The position numbers and the translations under genes were made by a program. A stretch of DNA of 64,000 bases from Castellaniella sp049651205 (GTDB lineage: Bacteria; Pseudomonadota; Gammaproteobacteria; Burkholderiales; Burkholderiaceae_B), in the NCBI RefSeq assembly GCF_049651205.1, contig NZ_JBASBR010000004.1, positions 186,001 through 250,000 of the forward strand, read 5' to 3'. The notes under the pieces are model-generated. The model was not told the origin of the DNA. It did not search any database and saw nothing but the letters and a program-made list of their open reading frames with translations. Below are positions 1 to 10,027 of this stretch, in pieces (positions within the stretch are counted from its first letter, which is position 1; every line of letters starts with the position of its first letter).

Positions 1-70
1 TGAGATCGGCGCGGCGCATCAAGCCCAGCTTGTGGCGGATAAGGGGATGGCGAATTTCGTGGATGGGCAT
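1..70 (-). CDS. upp: Uracil phosphoribosyltransferase, 5' end only (partial)
   Basis: The reverse complement of the first 70 bases reads from an ATG into MPIHEIRHPL and then IRHKLGLMRR, the conserved N-terminus of Upp (E. coli has HPLVKHKLGLMR at the same place). Upp makes UMP from uracil and PRPP in the cytosol (pyrimidine salvage). Only 23 codons are inside the window; the rest lies to the left. A weak Shine-Dalgarno (AGG) sits about 8 bases before the ATG. It is 97 bp downstream of dacB on the same strand, so co-transcription is possible. The identity rests on this short but distinctive stretch. Confidence 0.8.
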   Translation of the reverse strand, partial: MPIHEIRHPLIRHKLGLMRRADL

Positions 71-166
71 GGCAGACCTGTCGACTGGCGGAAACTGGAC
101 AGCAGTTTAACCCCTGGTGGCGCGCACGGAGGGTGCACGGCCGCACTACGGCAGCCGGGACCGGTG

Positions 167-1648
167 TCAATGGGCTGCCAGCCAGCGTACCAGCGCATCA
201 TCAAATGCACGCACTGCCCCGGCATTGGCATGGTTTACCAAACTGACCAAAATATACCGCTTGCCGCTGACGCCTCTGACATACCCGGCCAATGCGCGCG
301 ATTCGCGCAAGGTACCGGTTTTGAGATGTGCCTGACCACGAGTATCGTCCGAACGCAACCGTTTGCGTACAGTACCGTCCATCCCTGAAATGGCCAGCGA
401 GGACACAAATTCGGGCATCATCGGTGAGCGCCAGGCGACATCCAGCATCTGCGCCAGGCCATGCGCAGTCAGCCGGCCTTGCCGCGACAAGCCCGAACCA
501 TTATCCAGCACCCAGCCCGTGGTATCCACGTGCTGGCTGGCCAATACCTGACGCACCGCACGGGCGGCCGTGTCTGGTGTGGCGCCAGGGCCGTTGGTTT
601 CAGCGCCCAGCGTTAATAAGGTCATGCGGGCCATGACGTTATTGCTGTGCTTGTTGATCTGGCGGATGACATCGGCCAGCGCCGGAGAGTCGTGCGACAC
701 GAGGATGTCTGCATTGGCCGGTACCGGGCCCTGAGTAAACCCCTTACCCAGCGTACCGCCAAGCTCGCGCCATAGCAGACGAAACAATGACTCGAAATGA
801 TCTGCCTGCGACCCGGCCAGTCGATACAGGCTGAAATCTCCGCACGACCCTGACGCCTGGCCACCGATATGAATGACCGCTACAGGCCCCTGGGCCGTGG
901 CATCCGCCGAAAATTGCGAGGCCGGCTTGCAGCGCCCATCGCGCCATTCGAGGCGGCCTTCGATGCGGACATTGCGTGTAGGTGGATCGATGACCGGAAT
1001 CCACTGCCGGTGCGTAGCATCGGCCTGAAACAAAATGCGTGTGGCGCCAAATCCCACCATCATGGCATCGGGACTGGCGTTATAAGGCCGGTCGGGTGAG
1101 TCGTCGAAGTCGCCTGGGTCGATGGACACAGGCCCGAACACACTGCGATCAACCACCACACCGACAAGGTTTTTTACCCCACGCAGGCGTAGCTCGCGCA
1201 AGGCAACCCAGAGGTCTTCGATGGTGAACCAGGGGTCGCCGGCCGCCTTGACATACAAAGGCCCTTGCAGCGTGCCCTGATCATCAATACGGGCGCCACC
1301 AACCGACAAAAATTGCGTGCGCCAGACATAATCCGGCCCCAACGCCGACAGGGCCGTCCAGGTGGTAACGGTTTTCATGACGGACGCCGGATTGCGCGGC
1401 ACATCGGCGTGCACCTGCGCCAACACCGGCCCACCCGCTTCACGAATTTCCAGCGACAGGGAAGAGTCGGGCAAGCGAGTGGCCTGCCAGGCTTTTTGCA
1501 ACTCAGGTGGCAGCGCCTGGCCCCAGGCGCTTGCCGCCCAGGCCATACCTGCCCACAACGCCAAAGCACCGGCCACCCGGCTTGCCAGCCCACGCCTCCA
1601 GTTAGAGAGACGCGGCCATCGAATACTGTCCCGCGCTGTCCGCATCAT
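167..1648 (-). CDS. dacB: D-alanyl-D-alanine carboxypeptidase/endopeptidase (PBP4 family)
   Basis: Periplasmic penicillin-binding protein of the S13 family that trims or cleaves peptide crosslinks in peptidoglycan. The three active-site motifs are visible: SVMK (serine nucleophile, about residue 90), SNN in KHSNNVMAR, and KTG in LKTGTL near the C-terminus. A signal peptide is clear: basic residues, a hydrophobic run and an ASAWGQA-type cleavage region. The frame extends 11 codons further to a TTG, but the tandem ATG-ATG at 1648/1645 is the more natural start and places the basic n-region properly. Length (about 493 residues) is normal for PBP4. It is divergent from queA across about 100 bp. 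Confidence 0.9.
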   Translation of the reverse strand: MMRTARDSIRWPRLSNWRRGLASRVAGALALWAGMAWAASAWGQALPPELQKAWQATRLPDSSLSLEIREAGGPVLAQVHADVPRNPASVMKTVTTWTALSALGPDYVWRTQFLSVGGARIDDQGTLQGPLYVKAAGDPWFTIEDLWVALRELRLRGVKNLVGVVVDRSVFGPVSIDPGDFDDSPDRPYNASPDAMMVGFGATRILFQADATHRQWIPVIDPPTRNVRIEGRLEWRDGRCKPASQFSADATAQGPVAVIHIGGQASGSCGDFSLYRLAGSQADHFESLFRLLWRELGGTLGKGFTQGPVPANADILVSHDSPALADVIRQINKHSNNVMARMTLLTLGAETNGPGATPDTAARAVRQVLASQHVDTTGWVLDNGSGLSRQGRLTAHGLAQMLDVAWRSPMMPEFVSSLAISGMDGTVRKRLRSDDTRGQAHLKTGTLRESRALAGYVRGVSGKRYILVSLVNHANAGAVRAFDDALVRWLAAH

Positions 1649-1745
1649 CCGCACACCCAAAAAAGCCCCAGCATAATCCAAAGCTTGTTAGGACTAAAAT
1701 ACCGGCCAACCTTTACTTTCAGACGTTACAGATGCAACATCTGCC

Positions 1746-2810
1746 TTGCCCGTGATTGCCGACCTCGATCTTTCTGATTTTGATTACCATCTGCCTCCCG
1801 AGCTGATCGCCCAGCACCCGGCTGAACGCCGGGATGCAAGCCGGCTGCTGCGCCTGGATGGCACAAGCACCCTGCACGATCTGCAATTTACTGACCTGCC
1901 CAGTCTGCTGCGTGCAGGAGATCTGCTGGTGTTCAACAACACCCGGGTGATCAAGGCCCGCCTACGTGGACAAAAGGCCACTGGCGGGCAGATCGAGGTG
2001 CTGGTCGAACGCATTCTCGATCCACACCATGTGCTGGCTCATGTGCGTGCCAGCAAATCACCCAAACCCGGCACTCGGCTGATACTGGCCGACGGCGCAT
2101 TTGACGCGCAGGTACTGGGACGCGAAGACGAACTCTTCAAACTGCATTTTCCCGAACCCGTCCTGACGCTACTTGATCAATACGGCAGCGTGCCGCTGCC
2201 CCCCTACATTACCCACGCCCCCGACAACGAGGACGAATCGCGCTACCAAACGGTTTACGCGCAGAAACCAGGTGCTGTGGCTGCACCCACGGCAGGGCTG
2301 CATTTTGATCAGGCCATGCTCGACCGCTTAAAGGCGCAAGGGGTGGACCAGGCGTTTGTCACCCTGCATGTGGGGGCGGGTACGTTTCAACCCGTACGGG
2401 TGACCCACATCCGCGATCACGTCATGCATGCCGAGCGCTATGTCGTCTCTGCCGAAACCTTGCAAAAAGTGCACGAAACCCGTGCGCGTGGTGGACGTGT
2501 GGTGGCAGTAGGCACCACTAGCGTGCGCTCGCTCGAAGCAGCCGCCGCAGAAGGTGATGGCATCCATACCACCGAAGGCGATACCCGGCTGTTTATCACC
2601 CCGGGGTACTCGTTTGCCTATGTGGATGCCCTGATTACCAATTTTCACCTCCCACAATCCACTCTGCTGATGCTGGTGTCGGCTTTGGCCGGCACGGGCC
2701 CTATCCGTCGGGCATACGAGCACGCCGTACAATCTCGCTACCGCTTCTTTAGCTACGGCGATGCCATGTTCATCGAGGCCGCCCAGAACCCCTCTGCCCT
2801 GACCCCATGA
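1746..2810 (+). CDS. queA: tRNA preQ1(34) S-adenosylmethionine ribosyltransferase-isomerase
   Basis: QueA transfers and rearranges the ribose of SAM onto preQ1 at tRNA position 34 to give epoxyqueuosine. The N-terminal DFDYHLPPELIAQHPA and AGDLLVFNNTRVI motifs, the central APTAGLHFD and the late GTTSVRSLE and TNFHLPQSTL motifs are all family hallmarks. Length of about 354 residues is typical. The start is uncertain: TTG at 1746 or GTG at 1752, with no strong ribosome-binding site before either. Its last four bases overlap tgt (ATGA), so the two queuosine genes are translationally coupled. Confidence 0.95.
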   Translation: MPVIADLDLSDFDYHLPPELIAQHPAERRDASRLLRLDGTSTLHDLQFTDLPSLLRAGDLLVFNNTRVIKARLRGQKATGGQIEVLVERILDPHHVLAHVRASKSPKPGTRLILADGAFDAQVLGREDELFKLHFPEPVLTLLDQYGSVPLPPYITHAPDNEDESRYQTVYAQKPGAVAAPTAGLHFDQAMLDRLKAQGVDQAFVTLHVGAGTFQPVRVTHIRDHVMHAERYVVSAETLQKVHETRARGGRVVAVGTTSVRSLEAAAAEGDGIHTTEGDTRLFITPGYSFAYVDALITNFHLPQSTLLMLVSALAGTGPIRRAYEHAVQSRYRFFSYGDAMFIEAAQNPSALTP

Positions 2811-3943
2811 CCGGACTGCAATTCGAACTTCTGCACACAGACGGCGCCGCACGGCGCGGCCGCATTACCCTCAACCACGGAATCGTCGAAACGCCCATCT
2901 TCATGCCGGTGGGCACCTATGGCAGCGTCAAGGCCATGCTGCCCCACGAACTGACGGAAATCGGCGCCCAGATCGTATTGGGCAATACGTTTCACCTGTG
3001 GTTGAGGCCGGGTACCGATATCCTGGACCAGCATGGCGGCCTGCACGGGTTCATGCAATGGAACCGCCCCATCCTGACCGACTCGGGCGGATTCCAGGTA
3101 TTCAGCCTTGACAGCATGCGCAAGATCACCGAGGAAGGCGTGCGCTTTGCTTCGCCCATCGATGGTTCTCGGCAGTTTCTCTCCCCAGAAGAATCCATGC
3201 GCATCCAGCGCAGCCTGAACTCCGATATCGCGATGGTGCTGGACGAATGCACACCGTATCGCATCGGTGACCGCCCGGCGACACACGAAGAAGCAGCGGT
3301 ATCGATGCGCATGTCTTTGCGCTGGGCACGGCGCTCGCGCCAGGCCTTCCAGGATCTGCAGAATCCCAATGCCTTGTTTGGCATTATCCAGGGTGGCATG
3401 TTTGAAGACCTGCGCGACGAATCTCTGGCGGGTCTGACCGAAATCGGCTTCGAGGGCTATGCCATTGGCGGGCTTTCGGTGGGTGAACCCAAAGCCGACA
3501 TGATGCGGGTACTGGCCCACGTCACTCCCCGCATGCCGGCCGGCGCACCCCGCTACCTGATGGGAGTGGGCACCCCTGAAGACCTGGTTGAAGGTGTATC
3601 ACGCGGCGTGGACATGTTCGACTGCGTGATGCCCACCCGTAACGCACGTAATGGCTGGCTCTTTACCCGATACGGCGACATCAAGATTCGTAATGCCCGC
3701 TACCGCGCCGACACCCGGCCCCTGGATTCAGGCTGTACCTGTCACACCTGCCAGCATTTTTCGCGGTCTTATTTGCATCATCTGCAGCGTGTAGGTGAAA
3801 TCACGGGTGCCCGGCTAAATACGTTACACAACCTGCATTTTTACCTGAACCTGATGGCCGAAATGCGCGAAGCCATTGAGCACCAGCGGTTTGCAGCATG
3901 GCGCGACAACTTCCTGCGGGATCGCCAGCGGGGGATTGATTAA
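2807..3943 (+). CDS. tgt: tRNA-guanine transglycosylase
   Basis: Tgt exchanges guanine-34 for preQ1 in tRNAs with GUN anticodons, the step just before QueA. Visible motifs are the nucleophile region in LTDSGGFQVFSL, the GIIQGGMFEDLR loop, GGLSVGEPK, and the C-terminal zinc site in CTCHTC followed by a downstream histidine (SYLHHLQ). Length of 378 residues fits bacterial Tgt. It overlaps queA by 4 bp and is followed 102 bp later by yajC, the usual queA-tgt-yajC-secD-secF order. Confidence 0.97.
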   Translation: MTGLQFELLHTDGAARRGRITLNHGIVETPIFMPVGTYGSVKAMLPHELTEIGAQIVLGNTFHLWLRPGTDILDQHGGLHGFMQWNRPILTDSGGFQVFSLDSMRKITEEGVRFASPIDGSRQFLSPEESMRIQRSLNSDIAMVLDECTPYRIGDRPATHEEAAVSMRMSLRWARRSRQAFQDLQNPNALFGIIQGGMFEDLRDESLAGLTEIGFEGYAIGGLSVGEPKADMMRVLAHVTPRMPAGAPRYLMGVGTPEDLVEGVSRGVDMFDCVMPTRNARNGWLFTRYGDIKIRNARYRADTRPLDSGCTCHTCQHFSRSYLHHLQRVGEITGARLNTLHNLHFYLNLMAEMREAIEHQRFAAWRDNFLRDRQRGID

Positions 3944-4045
3944 ATATCCCTACAGACGACCCTGCCCGGATGCCGCTACAATCAAGAGTTAATCTCATCC
4001 ATTATTTCCTTCCTTTAACCCACACTCGAATTCCCAGGAGCCTTC

Positions 4046-4393
4046 ATGTCTCTGCTTGACACCCTGACCCTGATCCCGGCCCAGGCGGCTGCCGGTGGCG
4101 AACCCAATGCCTTGATGAGCATGCTGCCCATCATCCTGATGTTCGTCATTCTGTACTTCCTGATGATCCGGCCGCAGATGAAACGCCAGAAACAACACAA
4201 GAAAATGGTCGAAACCCTGGGCAAGGGCGATGAGGTCATTTTGTCTGGTGGCATGCTGGGCAAGATCAGCAAAGTCAGCGACAGCTACATCACCCTCGAA
4301 ATCGCTCAATCAGGCGACAAAGCCGTGGAAACCATCGTGCAGCGCAGCGCTGTCACGGCCGTGCTTCCCAAAGGCACGATCAAGTCGCTCTGA
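4046..4393 (+). CDS. yajC: Sec translocase accessory subunit YajC
   Basis: Small single-span inner-membrane protein that associates with SecDF. One hydrophobic helix (about residues 27-45, IILMFVILYFLMI) is followed by RPQMKRQKQHKKM, the YajC signature, and then a small soluble domain containing GDEVILSGGMLGKI. Length of 115 residues is normal. A good Shine-Dalgarno (AGGAG) precedes the ATG by about 7 bases. It lies directly upstream of secD, as in most proteobacteria. Confidence 0.95.
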   Translation: MSLLDTLTLIPAQAAAGGEPNALMSMLPIILMFVILYFLMIRPQMKRQKQHKKMVETLGKGDEVILSGGMLGKISKVSDSYITLEIAQSGDKAVETIVQRSAVTAVLPKGTIKSL

Positions 4394-4495
4394 TCCCTTC
4401 CGGCGCCGTCTGCACGCATCACGTGCAGCTGTCCCCCAGACATGCTGCCCACTCTGGACGGCGCCCGGTCTTTTACGCTTTTCTCCTGACCGACC

Positions 4496-6367
4496 ATGAA
4501 CCGTTACCCCATCTGGAAATACCTCATCGTGCTGGCCGCCGTCGTGATTGGCGTGCTCTACACGCTGCCCAATCTCTATGGCGAATCCCCCGCTGTCCAG
4601 ATCGCCGGGGCTAAAACATCGGTCAGGGTTGATCAGGGCACCCTGGACAAAGCCAACGAGATCCTGGCACAGGCAAATATCACACCGACGGCGGGTTCAT
4701 TTGAAATGAACGGCCCGGTGGGAACAGTGCGGCTGCGGTTTGAAACCACAGACGTTCAGCTCAAAGCCAAGGACACCCTCGAAAGCGCACTCAACACTGA
4801 TCCCAAGAACCCGGATTACACGGTGGCGCTGAACCTGATGTCGGCCTCACCCAACTGGCTGACGGCCCTGGGCGCCCACCCCATGTATCTGGGGCTGGAT
4901 CTCCGAGGCGGCGTGCACTTCTTGCTGCAGGTTGATTTGCAGGGCGCACTCACCAGCCGCTACGACTCCATGGCTGGCGAAGCCCGCACGGCCCTGCGTG
5001 ACGCCAAGATCAAATACGAAGACGTCGAGCGCAACCAGCAATCCGTGCATGCAAGTTTCGCAAGCCAGGACGCACGTGATGCAGCCGCCGACACCTTGCG
5101 ACGCACCATGCCCGAGATGGAATTCTCAACCGGGCGTTCAGACAACACCTGGACACTGGATGGCAAGCTCAGTGCCACCTCCATCACCCAGGTGCAAAAC
5201 AGCGCCCTCAAACAAAACATCCAGACACTGCACAACCGGATCAACGAACTTGGCGTGGCCGAGCCCGTGATCCAGCAGCAAGGCGGCGACCGGATCGTCG
5301 TCCAGCTGCCCGGCGTGCAGGACGTGGCCAAAGCCAAGGAGATCCTTGGCCGCACCGCCACACTGGAAATCCACATGGTGGACGACTCCCCGTCCGCCAC
5401 TGCCGCCCTGGCCTCGGGTCGTGTCCCGTTTGGCCTGGTGAAATACACCGACCGCGACGGCCGGCCGTTGCTGCTGCGCCGGCAGGTAATCCTCACTGGT
5501 GAAAACCTGCAAGATGCACAACCTGGGCGCGACCAGCAAACACAAGAGCCCACCGTCAACCTGACACTCGACTCCAAAGGGGCACGGATTTTCCGCGACG
5601 TGACGCGAGACAATATTGGCAAGCGGATGGCCATTGTGCTGTTTGAAAACGGCAAGGGCGAGGTTGTCACCGCCCCGGTGATCCGCTCAGAGATCCCGGG
5701 TGGCCAGGTGCAGATTTCAGGCAGCATGACCGCCCAGGAAGCTGCGGATGTCTCCTTGCTGCTGCGCGCCGGCTCGCTTGCAGCCCCGATGCACATCATC
5801 GAAGAGCGCACTATCGGCCCCAGCCTGGGTGCGGCAAACATCAAACAAGGCTTCGATTCCACCTTGTACGGCTTTACGGCCATCGCCATTTTCATCATTC
5901 TGTACTACCACCTGTTTGGCATGTTCTCCACGCTGGGCCTCTCGTTTAACGTGCTGTTGCTGCTGGCGGTACTGTCCATGCTGCAGGCCACCCTCACCCT
6001 GCCAGGCATTGCGGCTATCGCACTGACGCTGGGGATGGCCATCGATGCAAACGTCCTGATCAACGAGCGCATCCGCGAAGAACTTCGATTAGGATTACCA
6101 CCCCAGCAAGCTATCCACCTAGGCTTCGATCGCGCGTGGGCAACCATTTTCGACTCCAACCTCACCAGTCTGATCGTCGGGGTGGCACTGCTTACCTTTG
6201 GTACCGGGCCGGTACGCGGCTTTGCCGTGGTGCACTGCATCGGTATTCTCACCTCGATGTTCTCATCCGTGGTGGGCGTGCGGGCGCTGGCCAACCTGTA
6301 CTACGGCCGCAAGCGCAAGCTCAAGGCCATCTCCATCGGCCAGATCTGGAAACCCAAGCAAGACTAA
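4496..6367 (+). CDS. secD: Protein translocase subunit SecD
   Basis: SecD with SecF forms an RND-type membrane complex that uses the proton motive force to help complete protein export through SecYEG. An N-terminal transmembrane helix (about residues 8-25) is followed by a large periplasmic P1 domain containing LGLDLRGGVHFLLQVD, then five C-terminal membrane segments beginning near GPSLGAANI, with AIDANVLINERIREE in the conserved proton-path region. Length of 623 residues is typical. secF starts 12 bp downstream. Confidence 0.96.
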   Translation: MNRYPIWKYLIVLAAVVIGVLYTLPNLYGESPAVQIAGAKTSVRVDQGTLDKANEILAQANITPTAGSFEMNGPVGTVRLRFETTDVQLKAKDTLESALNTDPKNPDYTVALNLMSASPNWLTALGAHPMYLGLDLRGGVHFLLQVDLQGALTSRYDSMAGEARTALRDAKIKYEDVERNQQSVHASFASQDARDAAADTLRRTMPEMEFSTGRSDNTWTLDGKLSATSITQVQNSALKQNIQTLHNRINELGVAEPVIQQQGGDRIVVQLPGVQDVAKAKEILGRTATLEIHMVDDSPSATAALASGRVPFGLVKYTDRDGRPLLLRRQVILTGENLQDAQPGRDQQTQEPTVNLTLDSKGARIFRDVTRDNIGKRMAIVLFENGKGEVVTAPVIRSEIPGGQVQISGSMTAQEAADVSLLLRAGSLAAPMHIIEERTIGPSLGAANIKQGFDSTLYGFTAIAIFIILYYHLFGMFSTLGLSFNVLLLLAVLSMLQATLTLPGIAAIALTLGMAIDANVLINERIREELRLGLPPQQAIHLGFDRAWATIFDSNLTSLIVGVALLTFGTGPVRGFAVVHCIGILTSMFSSVVGVRALANLYYGRKRKLKAISIGQIWKPKQD

Positions 6368-6379
6368 TCAGGATTCATC

Positions 6380-7315
6380 ATGGAATTTTTCCGCATCCAT
6401 CGCACCATCCCGTTCATGCGGCATGCGCTGATCCTGAACATCATCAGCCTGCTTACATTTTTGGCCGCTGTATTTTTCATTGTCGGCCGCGGCTTTCACC
6501 TGTCAATCGAGTTCACTGGCGGCACCGTCATGGAGGTGCACTACACCCAGACCGCACCGGTGGGCGATATCCGTAGCGCCATTGACACCCTGGGCTACAG
6601 CGACTTCCAGGTACAAAATTTTGGCACCTCGCAAGACGTCATGATCCGCCTACCGGTGCGTGCCAACGAAGACACGGCCACCCAAAGCCGCACAGTGCTT
6701 ACCGCACTGCAGGCACAGCACCCCGATGTGCAGCTGCGCCGGGTTGAATTCGTCGGCCCGCAAGTGGGGCAAGAGCTGCTTCACAACGGGCTCATGGCCC
6801 TGTTGTTTGTGGTGGTGGGGATCATGGCGTACCTGGCGGTCCGATTCGAATGGAAGCTGGCGGCGTCGTGCGCCATCGCCAACCTACACGACGTGGTGAT
6901 CATCCTGGGATTTTTTGCCTTCTTTCAGTGGGAGTTCTCGCTCTCGGTGCTGGCGGGGGTGCTGGCGGTGCTGGGCTACTCCGTCAACGAATCCGTGGTG
7001 GTGATGGATCGTATCCGCGAAAACTTCCGCAAGCAGCGTAAGGCATCCGTACGCGAAATCATCAACGCATCCATCACGCAAAATATCTCCCGAACCGTGA
7101 TTACCCACGGGTCCACCCAGATGATGGTGCTGTCGATGTTCTTCTTTGGCGGTCCTACCCTGCACAATTTCTCCCTGGCCCTCACCATCGGCATCTGGTT
7201 TGGTATCTACTCCTCCGTGTTTGTGGCCGCCGCCCTGGCCATGTGGATGGGTATCCAGCGTGAAGACCTCGTCAAACACGTCAAAAAAGAAAACTCAGAG
7301 GTGGAACTGGGATGA
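6380..7315 (+). CDS. secF: Protein translocase subunit SecF
   Basis: Partner of SecD. There is an N-terminal helix, a short periplasmic domain opening with IEFTGGTVMEV, and five C-terminal helices including YSVNESVVVMDRIREN, the SecF counterpart of the SecD proton-path helix. The 311-residue length is normal. AGGA lies about 7 bases before the ATG. A hairpin just after the stop (7321-7354) probably ends the operon. Confidence 0.96.
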   Translation: MEFFRIHRTIPFMRHALILNIISLLTFLAAVFFIVGRGFHLSIEFTGGTVMEVHYTQTAPVGDIRSAIDTLGYSDFQVQNFGTSQDVMIRLPVRANEDTATQSRTVLTALQAQHPDVQLRRVEFVGPQVGQELLHNGLMALLFVVVGIMAYLAVRFEWKLAASCAIANLHDVVIILGFFAFFQWEFSLSVLAGVLAVLGYSVNESVVVMDRIRENFRKQRKASVREIINASITQNISRTVITHGSTQMMVLSMFFFGGPTLHNFSLALTIGIWFGIYSSVFVAAALAMWMGIQREDLVKHVKKENSEVELG

Positions 7316-7320
7316 TCCCA

Positions 7321-7354
7321 GGCATCCAATAGCCCCTGCGGGCTGTTGGATGCC
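7321..7354 (+). terminator. Hairpin after secF, probable operon end
   Basis: A strong inverted repeat: GGCATCCAA, then AGCCC, a CTGC loop, GGGCT, then TTGGATGCC, giving 14 pairs plus one T-G pair. It begins 5 bp after the secF stop codon. The U-tract is poor (CGGCTTATT follows), so termination may be only partial or helped by Rho. No other hairpin this strong lies between secF and miaB. Confidence 0.65.
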
Positions 7355-7520
7355 CGGCTTATTCAAGCGGCTTGCAGGCCGCGCGGTGAGACTACCCTTC
7401 CAACCCGCAGCACTGCCAGATACCTGGATCACCCGGGCATCAGGCAGCGCTGTGGGTTAAAATGCGCGATCATCCATTTTTCGACGCCCCCGGGATATAA
7501 ACCCGCCCCGGCGCTTTGCC

Positions 7521-9008
7521 ATGCAAGAAACCCCCGCACGTCGCCCCGGCGTCATCCCTGCTTCCCGCGAATCCGCCGAGCACCTCAAAGACCAGGCCTG
7601 GCGCCAGTCTCAAGATGAAACCCTGGCAACCCTGCTGCAACCCGTGTTGCCCGGACAGCATAAAAAGCTCTTCATTCGCACCTTTGGCTGCCAGATGAAC
7701 GAGTACGACTCCGAAAAAATAGTGGATATTCTCCGCGCCACCAAAGGTGTCGAGCTTACCGATACACCGGAAGACGCGGACATCATTCTGTTCAATACCT
7801 GTTCGGTGCGCGAAAAAGCACAGGAAAAAGTGTTTTCGGATCTCGGGCGCGTGCAGCACCTCAAGCAAGCCAAACCTGATCTCGTCATCGGCGTGGGTGG
7901 CTGCGTGGCCAGCCAGGAGGGCGAAGCCATTGTCCGTCGGGCACCTTACGTCGATGTGGTGTTTGGTCCGCAAACCTTGCATCGCCTGCCCGAGCTCATC
8001 GACCGGCGCCGGGCCACAGGCCACTCGCAAGTGGATATTTCGTTTCCCCTGATCGAGAAATTTGACGCGCTGCCGCCAGCGCGCGTGGACGGCCCCACGG
8101 CCTTTGTGTCCATCATGGAAGGGTGCAGCAAGTACTGCAGCTTCTGCGTTGTCCCCTATACCCGGGGCGCCGAGGTTTCCCGGCCTTTTGACGACGTGCT
8201 CACTGAGATCGCAGACCTTGCCGATCAGGGTGTGCGCGAAGTGACCCTGTTGGGCCAAAACGTCAATGCCTATCGCGGCCCCACCGGTGCCGCAGGCGAG
8301 ATTGCCGACTTTGCAATGTTGCTCGACTACGTGCACGACATTCCGGGGATCGAGCGCATCCGCTACACCACCTCGCACCCAAAAGAGATGACGGCACGCC
8401 TGATCGAAGCACACGGCCGCCTGCCCAAGCTGGTGCCCTTCCTGCATCTGCCGGTTCAAGCCGGTAGCGACCGCGTGCTGGCCGCCATGAAGCGCGGCTA
8501 CACCGCACTCGAATATAAATCCATCATTCGGCGCCTGCGTCTTGCACGCCCCGACATGACCCTGTCATCCGACTTTATCGTCGGGTTTCCGGGCGAAACA
8601 GAAGCCGACTTCCAAAAAACGCTGGACCTCGTCCAGGAAGTCGGCTTTGATCAGTCCTTTTCCTTTGTCTATTCCAAGCGCCCGGGCACCCCGGCAGCTG
8701 ATCTGGACGACCCGGCTCCACAAGCCGAGAAGCTTGAGCGACTGCATCGCCTGCAAGCCCTGATCAACCAGCAGGCCGCCGATATCAGCCAATCCATGGT
8801 GGGCAGCGTACAACGCTTGCTGGTCGAGGGGCCGTCAAAACGCGACCCAGCCGACATGAAGGGCCGCAGCGAAAACAATCGCATCGTCAACTTCGCGGGC
8901 CAGCCAAGGCTGATCGGCCAGATGGTGGACGTGCGCATCACCGAAACCATGACCAACACCCTGCGGGGCGAAATCGTTACCCGCGAAACCGGCCATATTC
9001 CTGCATGA
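7521..9008 (+). CDS. miaB: tRNA-2-methylthio-N6-dimethylallyladenosine synthase
   Basis: Radical-SAM methylthiotransferase that converts i6A37 to ms2i6A37 in tRNA. The N-terminal UPF0004 domain has the three cluster cysteines (FGCQMNEYDS, NTCSVREKA, VGGCVAS). The radical-SAM core carries CSKYCSFC, and a TRAM domain closes the protein. The 495 residues include about 50 before the first conserved motif, longer than in E. coli, so an internal start cannot be excluded. The ATGA at 9005-9008 couples it to phoH. Confidence 0.96.
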   Translation: MQETPARRPGVIPASRESAEHLKDQAWRQSQDETLATLLQPVLPGQHKKLFIRTFGCQMNEYDSEKIVDILRATKGVELTDTPEDADIILFNTCSVREKAQEKVFSDLGRVQHLKQAKPDLVIGVGGCVASQEGEAIVRRAPYVDVVFGPQTLHRLPELIDRRRATGHSQVDISFPLIEKFDALPPARVDGPTAFVSIMEGCSKYCSFCVVPYTRGAEVSRPFDDVLTEIADLADQGVREVTLLGQNVNAYRGPTGAAGEIADFAMLLDYVHDIPGIERIRYTTSHPKEMTARLIEAHGRLPKLVPFLHLPVQAGSDRVLAAMKRGYTALEYKSIIRRLRLARPDMTLSSDFIVGFPGETEADFQKTLDLVQEVGFDQSFSFVYSKRPGTPAADLDDPAPQAEKLERLHRLQALINQQAADISQSMVGSVQRLLVEGPSKRDPADMKGRSENNRIVNFAGQPRLIGQMVDVRITETMTNTLRGEIVTRETGHIPA

Positions 9009-10027
9009 GTACTCGCATCAAGACACCTGGCCCACGTCCCGTCACGCTGCAATTGACGGGAGACAACACGCAGTTGTCCAATTTCTGCGGCCCACTGGAT
9101 GAGAACCTGCGCCAGATCTCTCACGCCTACGACGTCACGATCAACCGGCGCGGCAATCGCCTCAGCGTCCGGGGGGCGCGTGCCCAAGAGGCAGCAAACG
9201 CCCTGCGTTGGTTTCACAAACGATCCGAAAAAGAGGCGCTGTCGCTGGATGCGCTGCAACTGGGGCTGGTAGAGCTCAGTAACCGTGGGATCTCAAACTC
9301 GCACCTGCCGTCAGACACGCCAGCCCAAGGTTTGCCCGAGCTGCCGCCAGTGGATGCAGACGGCATCGTGCTGCACACCCGCAAATCGGATCTGCGCCCA
9401 CGCACACCCCGGCAACGCGATTATCTGCAAGCCATCCTCAAGCACGACGTCACGTTTGGCGTGGGCCCGGCTGGCACCGGAAAAACCTGGCTGGCTGTGG
9501 CTTGCGCCATCGACGCAATGGAGCGCGAATCAGTGTCACGCCTGGTGCTTACCCGCCCAGCAGTAGAGGCCGGCGAGCGCCTGGGCTTTTTGCCCGGCGA
9601 CCTCACCCAGAAAGTAGACCCCTATCTGCGTCCGTTGTACGACGCACTCTATGATCTGTTGGGCTTCGAGAAGACACAGCGCTTCTTCGAAAAGCAAACC
9701 ATCGAGATCGCCCCGCTGGCTTACATGCGCGGGCGCACACTGAACCACTCCTTCATCATTTTGGACGAGGCCCAGAACACGACGCCCGAACAAATGAAGA
9801 TGTTTCTCACGCGGATCGGGTTTGGCAGCAAGGCAGTCATCAACGGCGATCCCTCACAGGTAGACCTGCCCAAGGGCCACCAGAGCGGGCTGCTGCACGC
9901 ACTGGAAGTGCTCGATGGTGTGCCCGGCATTGCCCAGACACGTTTTACCAGCCGCGACGTGGTGCGCCATCCACTGGTGGCCCGCATCGTGGATGCCTAC
10001 GAGCAGGCGGGCGACCATGTATCCTGA
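9005..10027 (+). CDS. ybeZ: PhoH-family ATPase (YbeZ)
   Basis: PhoH-like P-loop ATPase that in E. coli partners with the endoribonuclease YbeY in RNA metabolism. Walker A is GPAGTGKTWLA (about residues 153-163), Walker B is FIILDEAQNTTPEQM, and GDPSQVDLP follows. Length of 340 residues is typical. It overlaps miaB by 4 bp and ybeY by 11 bp, the conserved miaB-ybeZ-ybeY arrangement. Confidence 0.93.
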   Translation: MSTRIKTPGPRPVTLQLTGDNTQLSNFCGPLDENLRQISHAYDVTINRRGNRLSVRGARAQEAANALRWFHKRSEKEALSLDALQLGLVELSNRGISNSHLPSDTPAQGLPELPPVDADGIVLHTRKSDLRPRTPRQRDYLQAILKHDVTFGVGPAGTGKTWLAVACAIDAMERESVSRLVLTRPAVEAGERLGFLPGDLTQKVDPYLRPLYDALYDLLGFEKTQRFFEKQTIEIAPLAYMRGRTLNHSFIILDEAQNTTPEQMKMFLTRIGFGSKAVINGDPSQVDLPKGHQSGLLHALEVLDGVPGIAQTRFTSRDVVRHPLVARIVDAYEQAGDHVS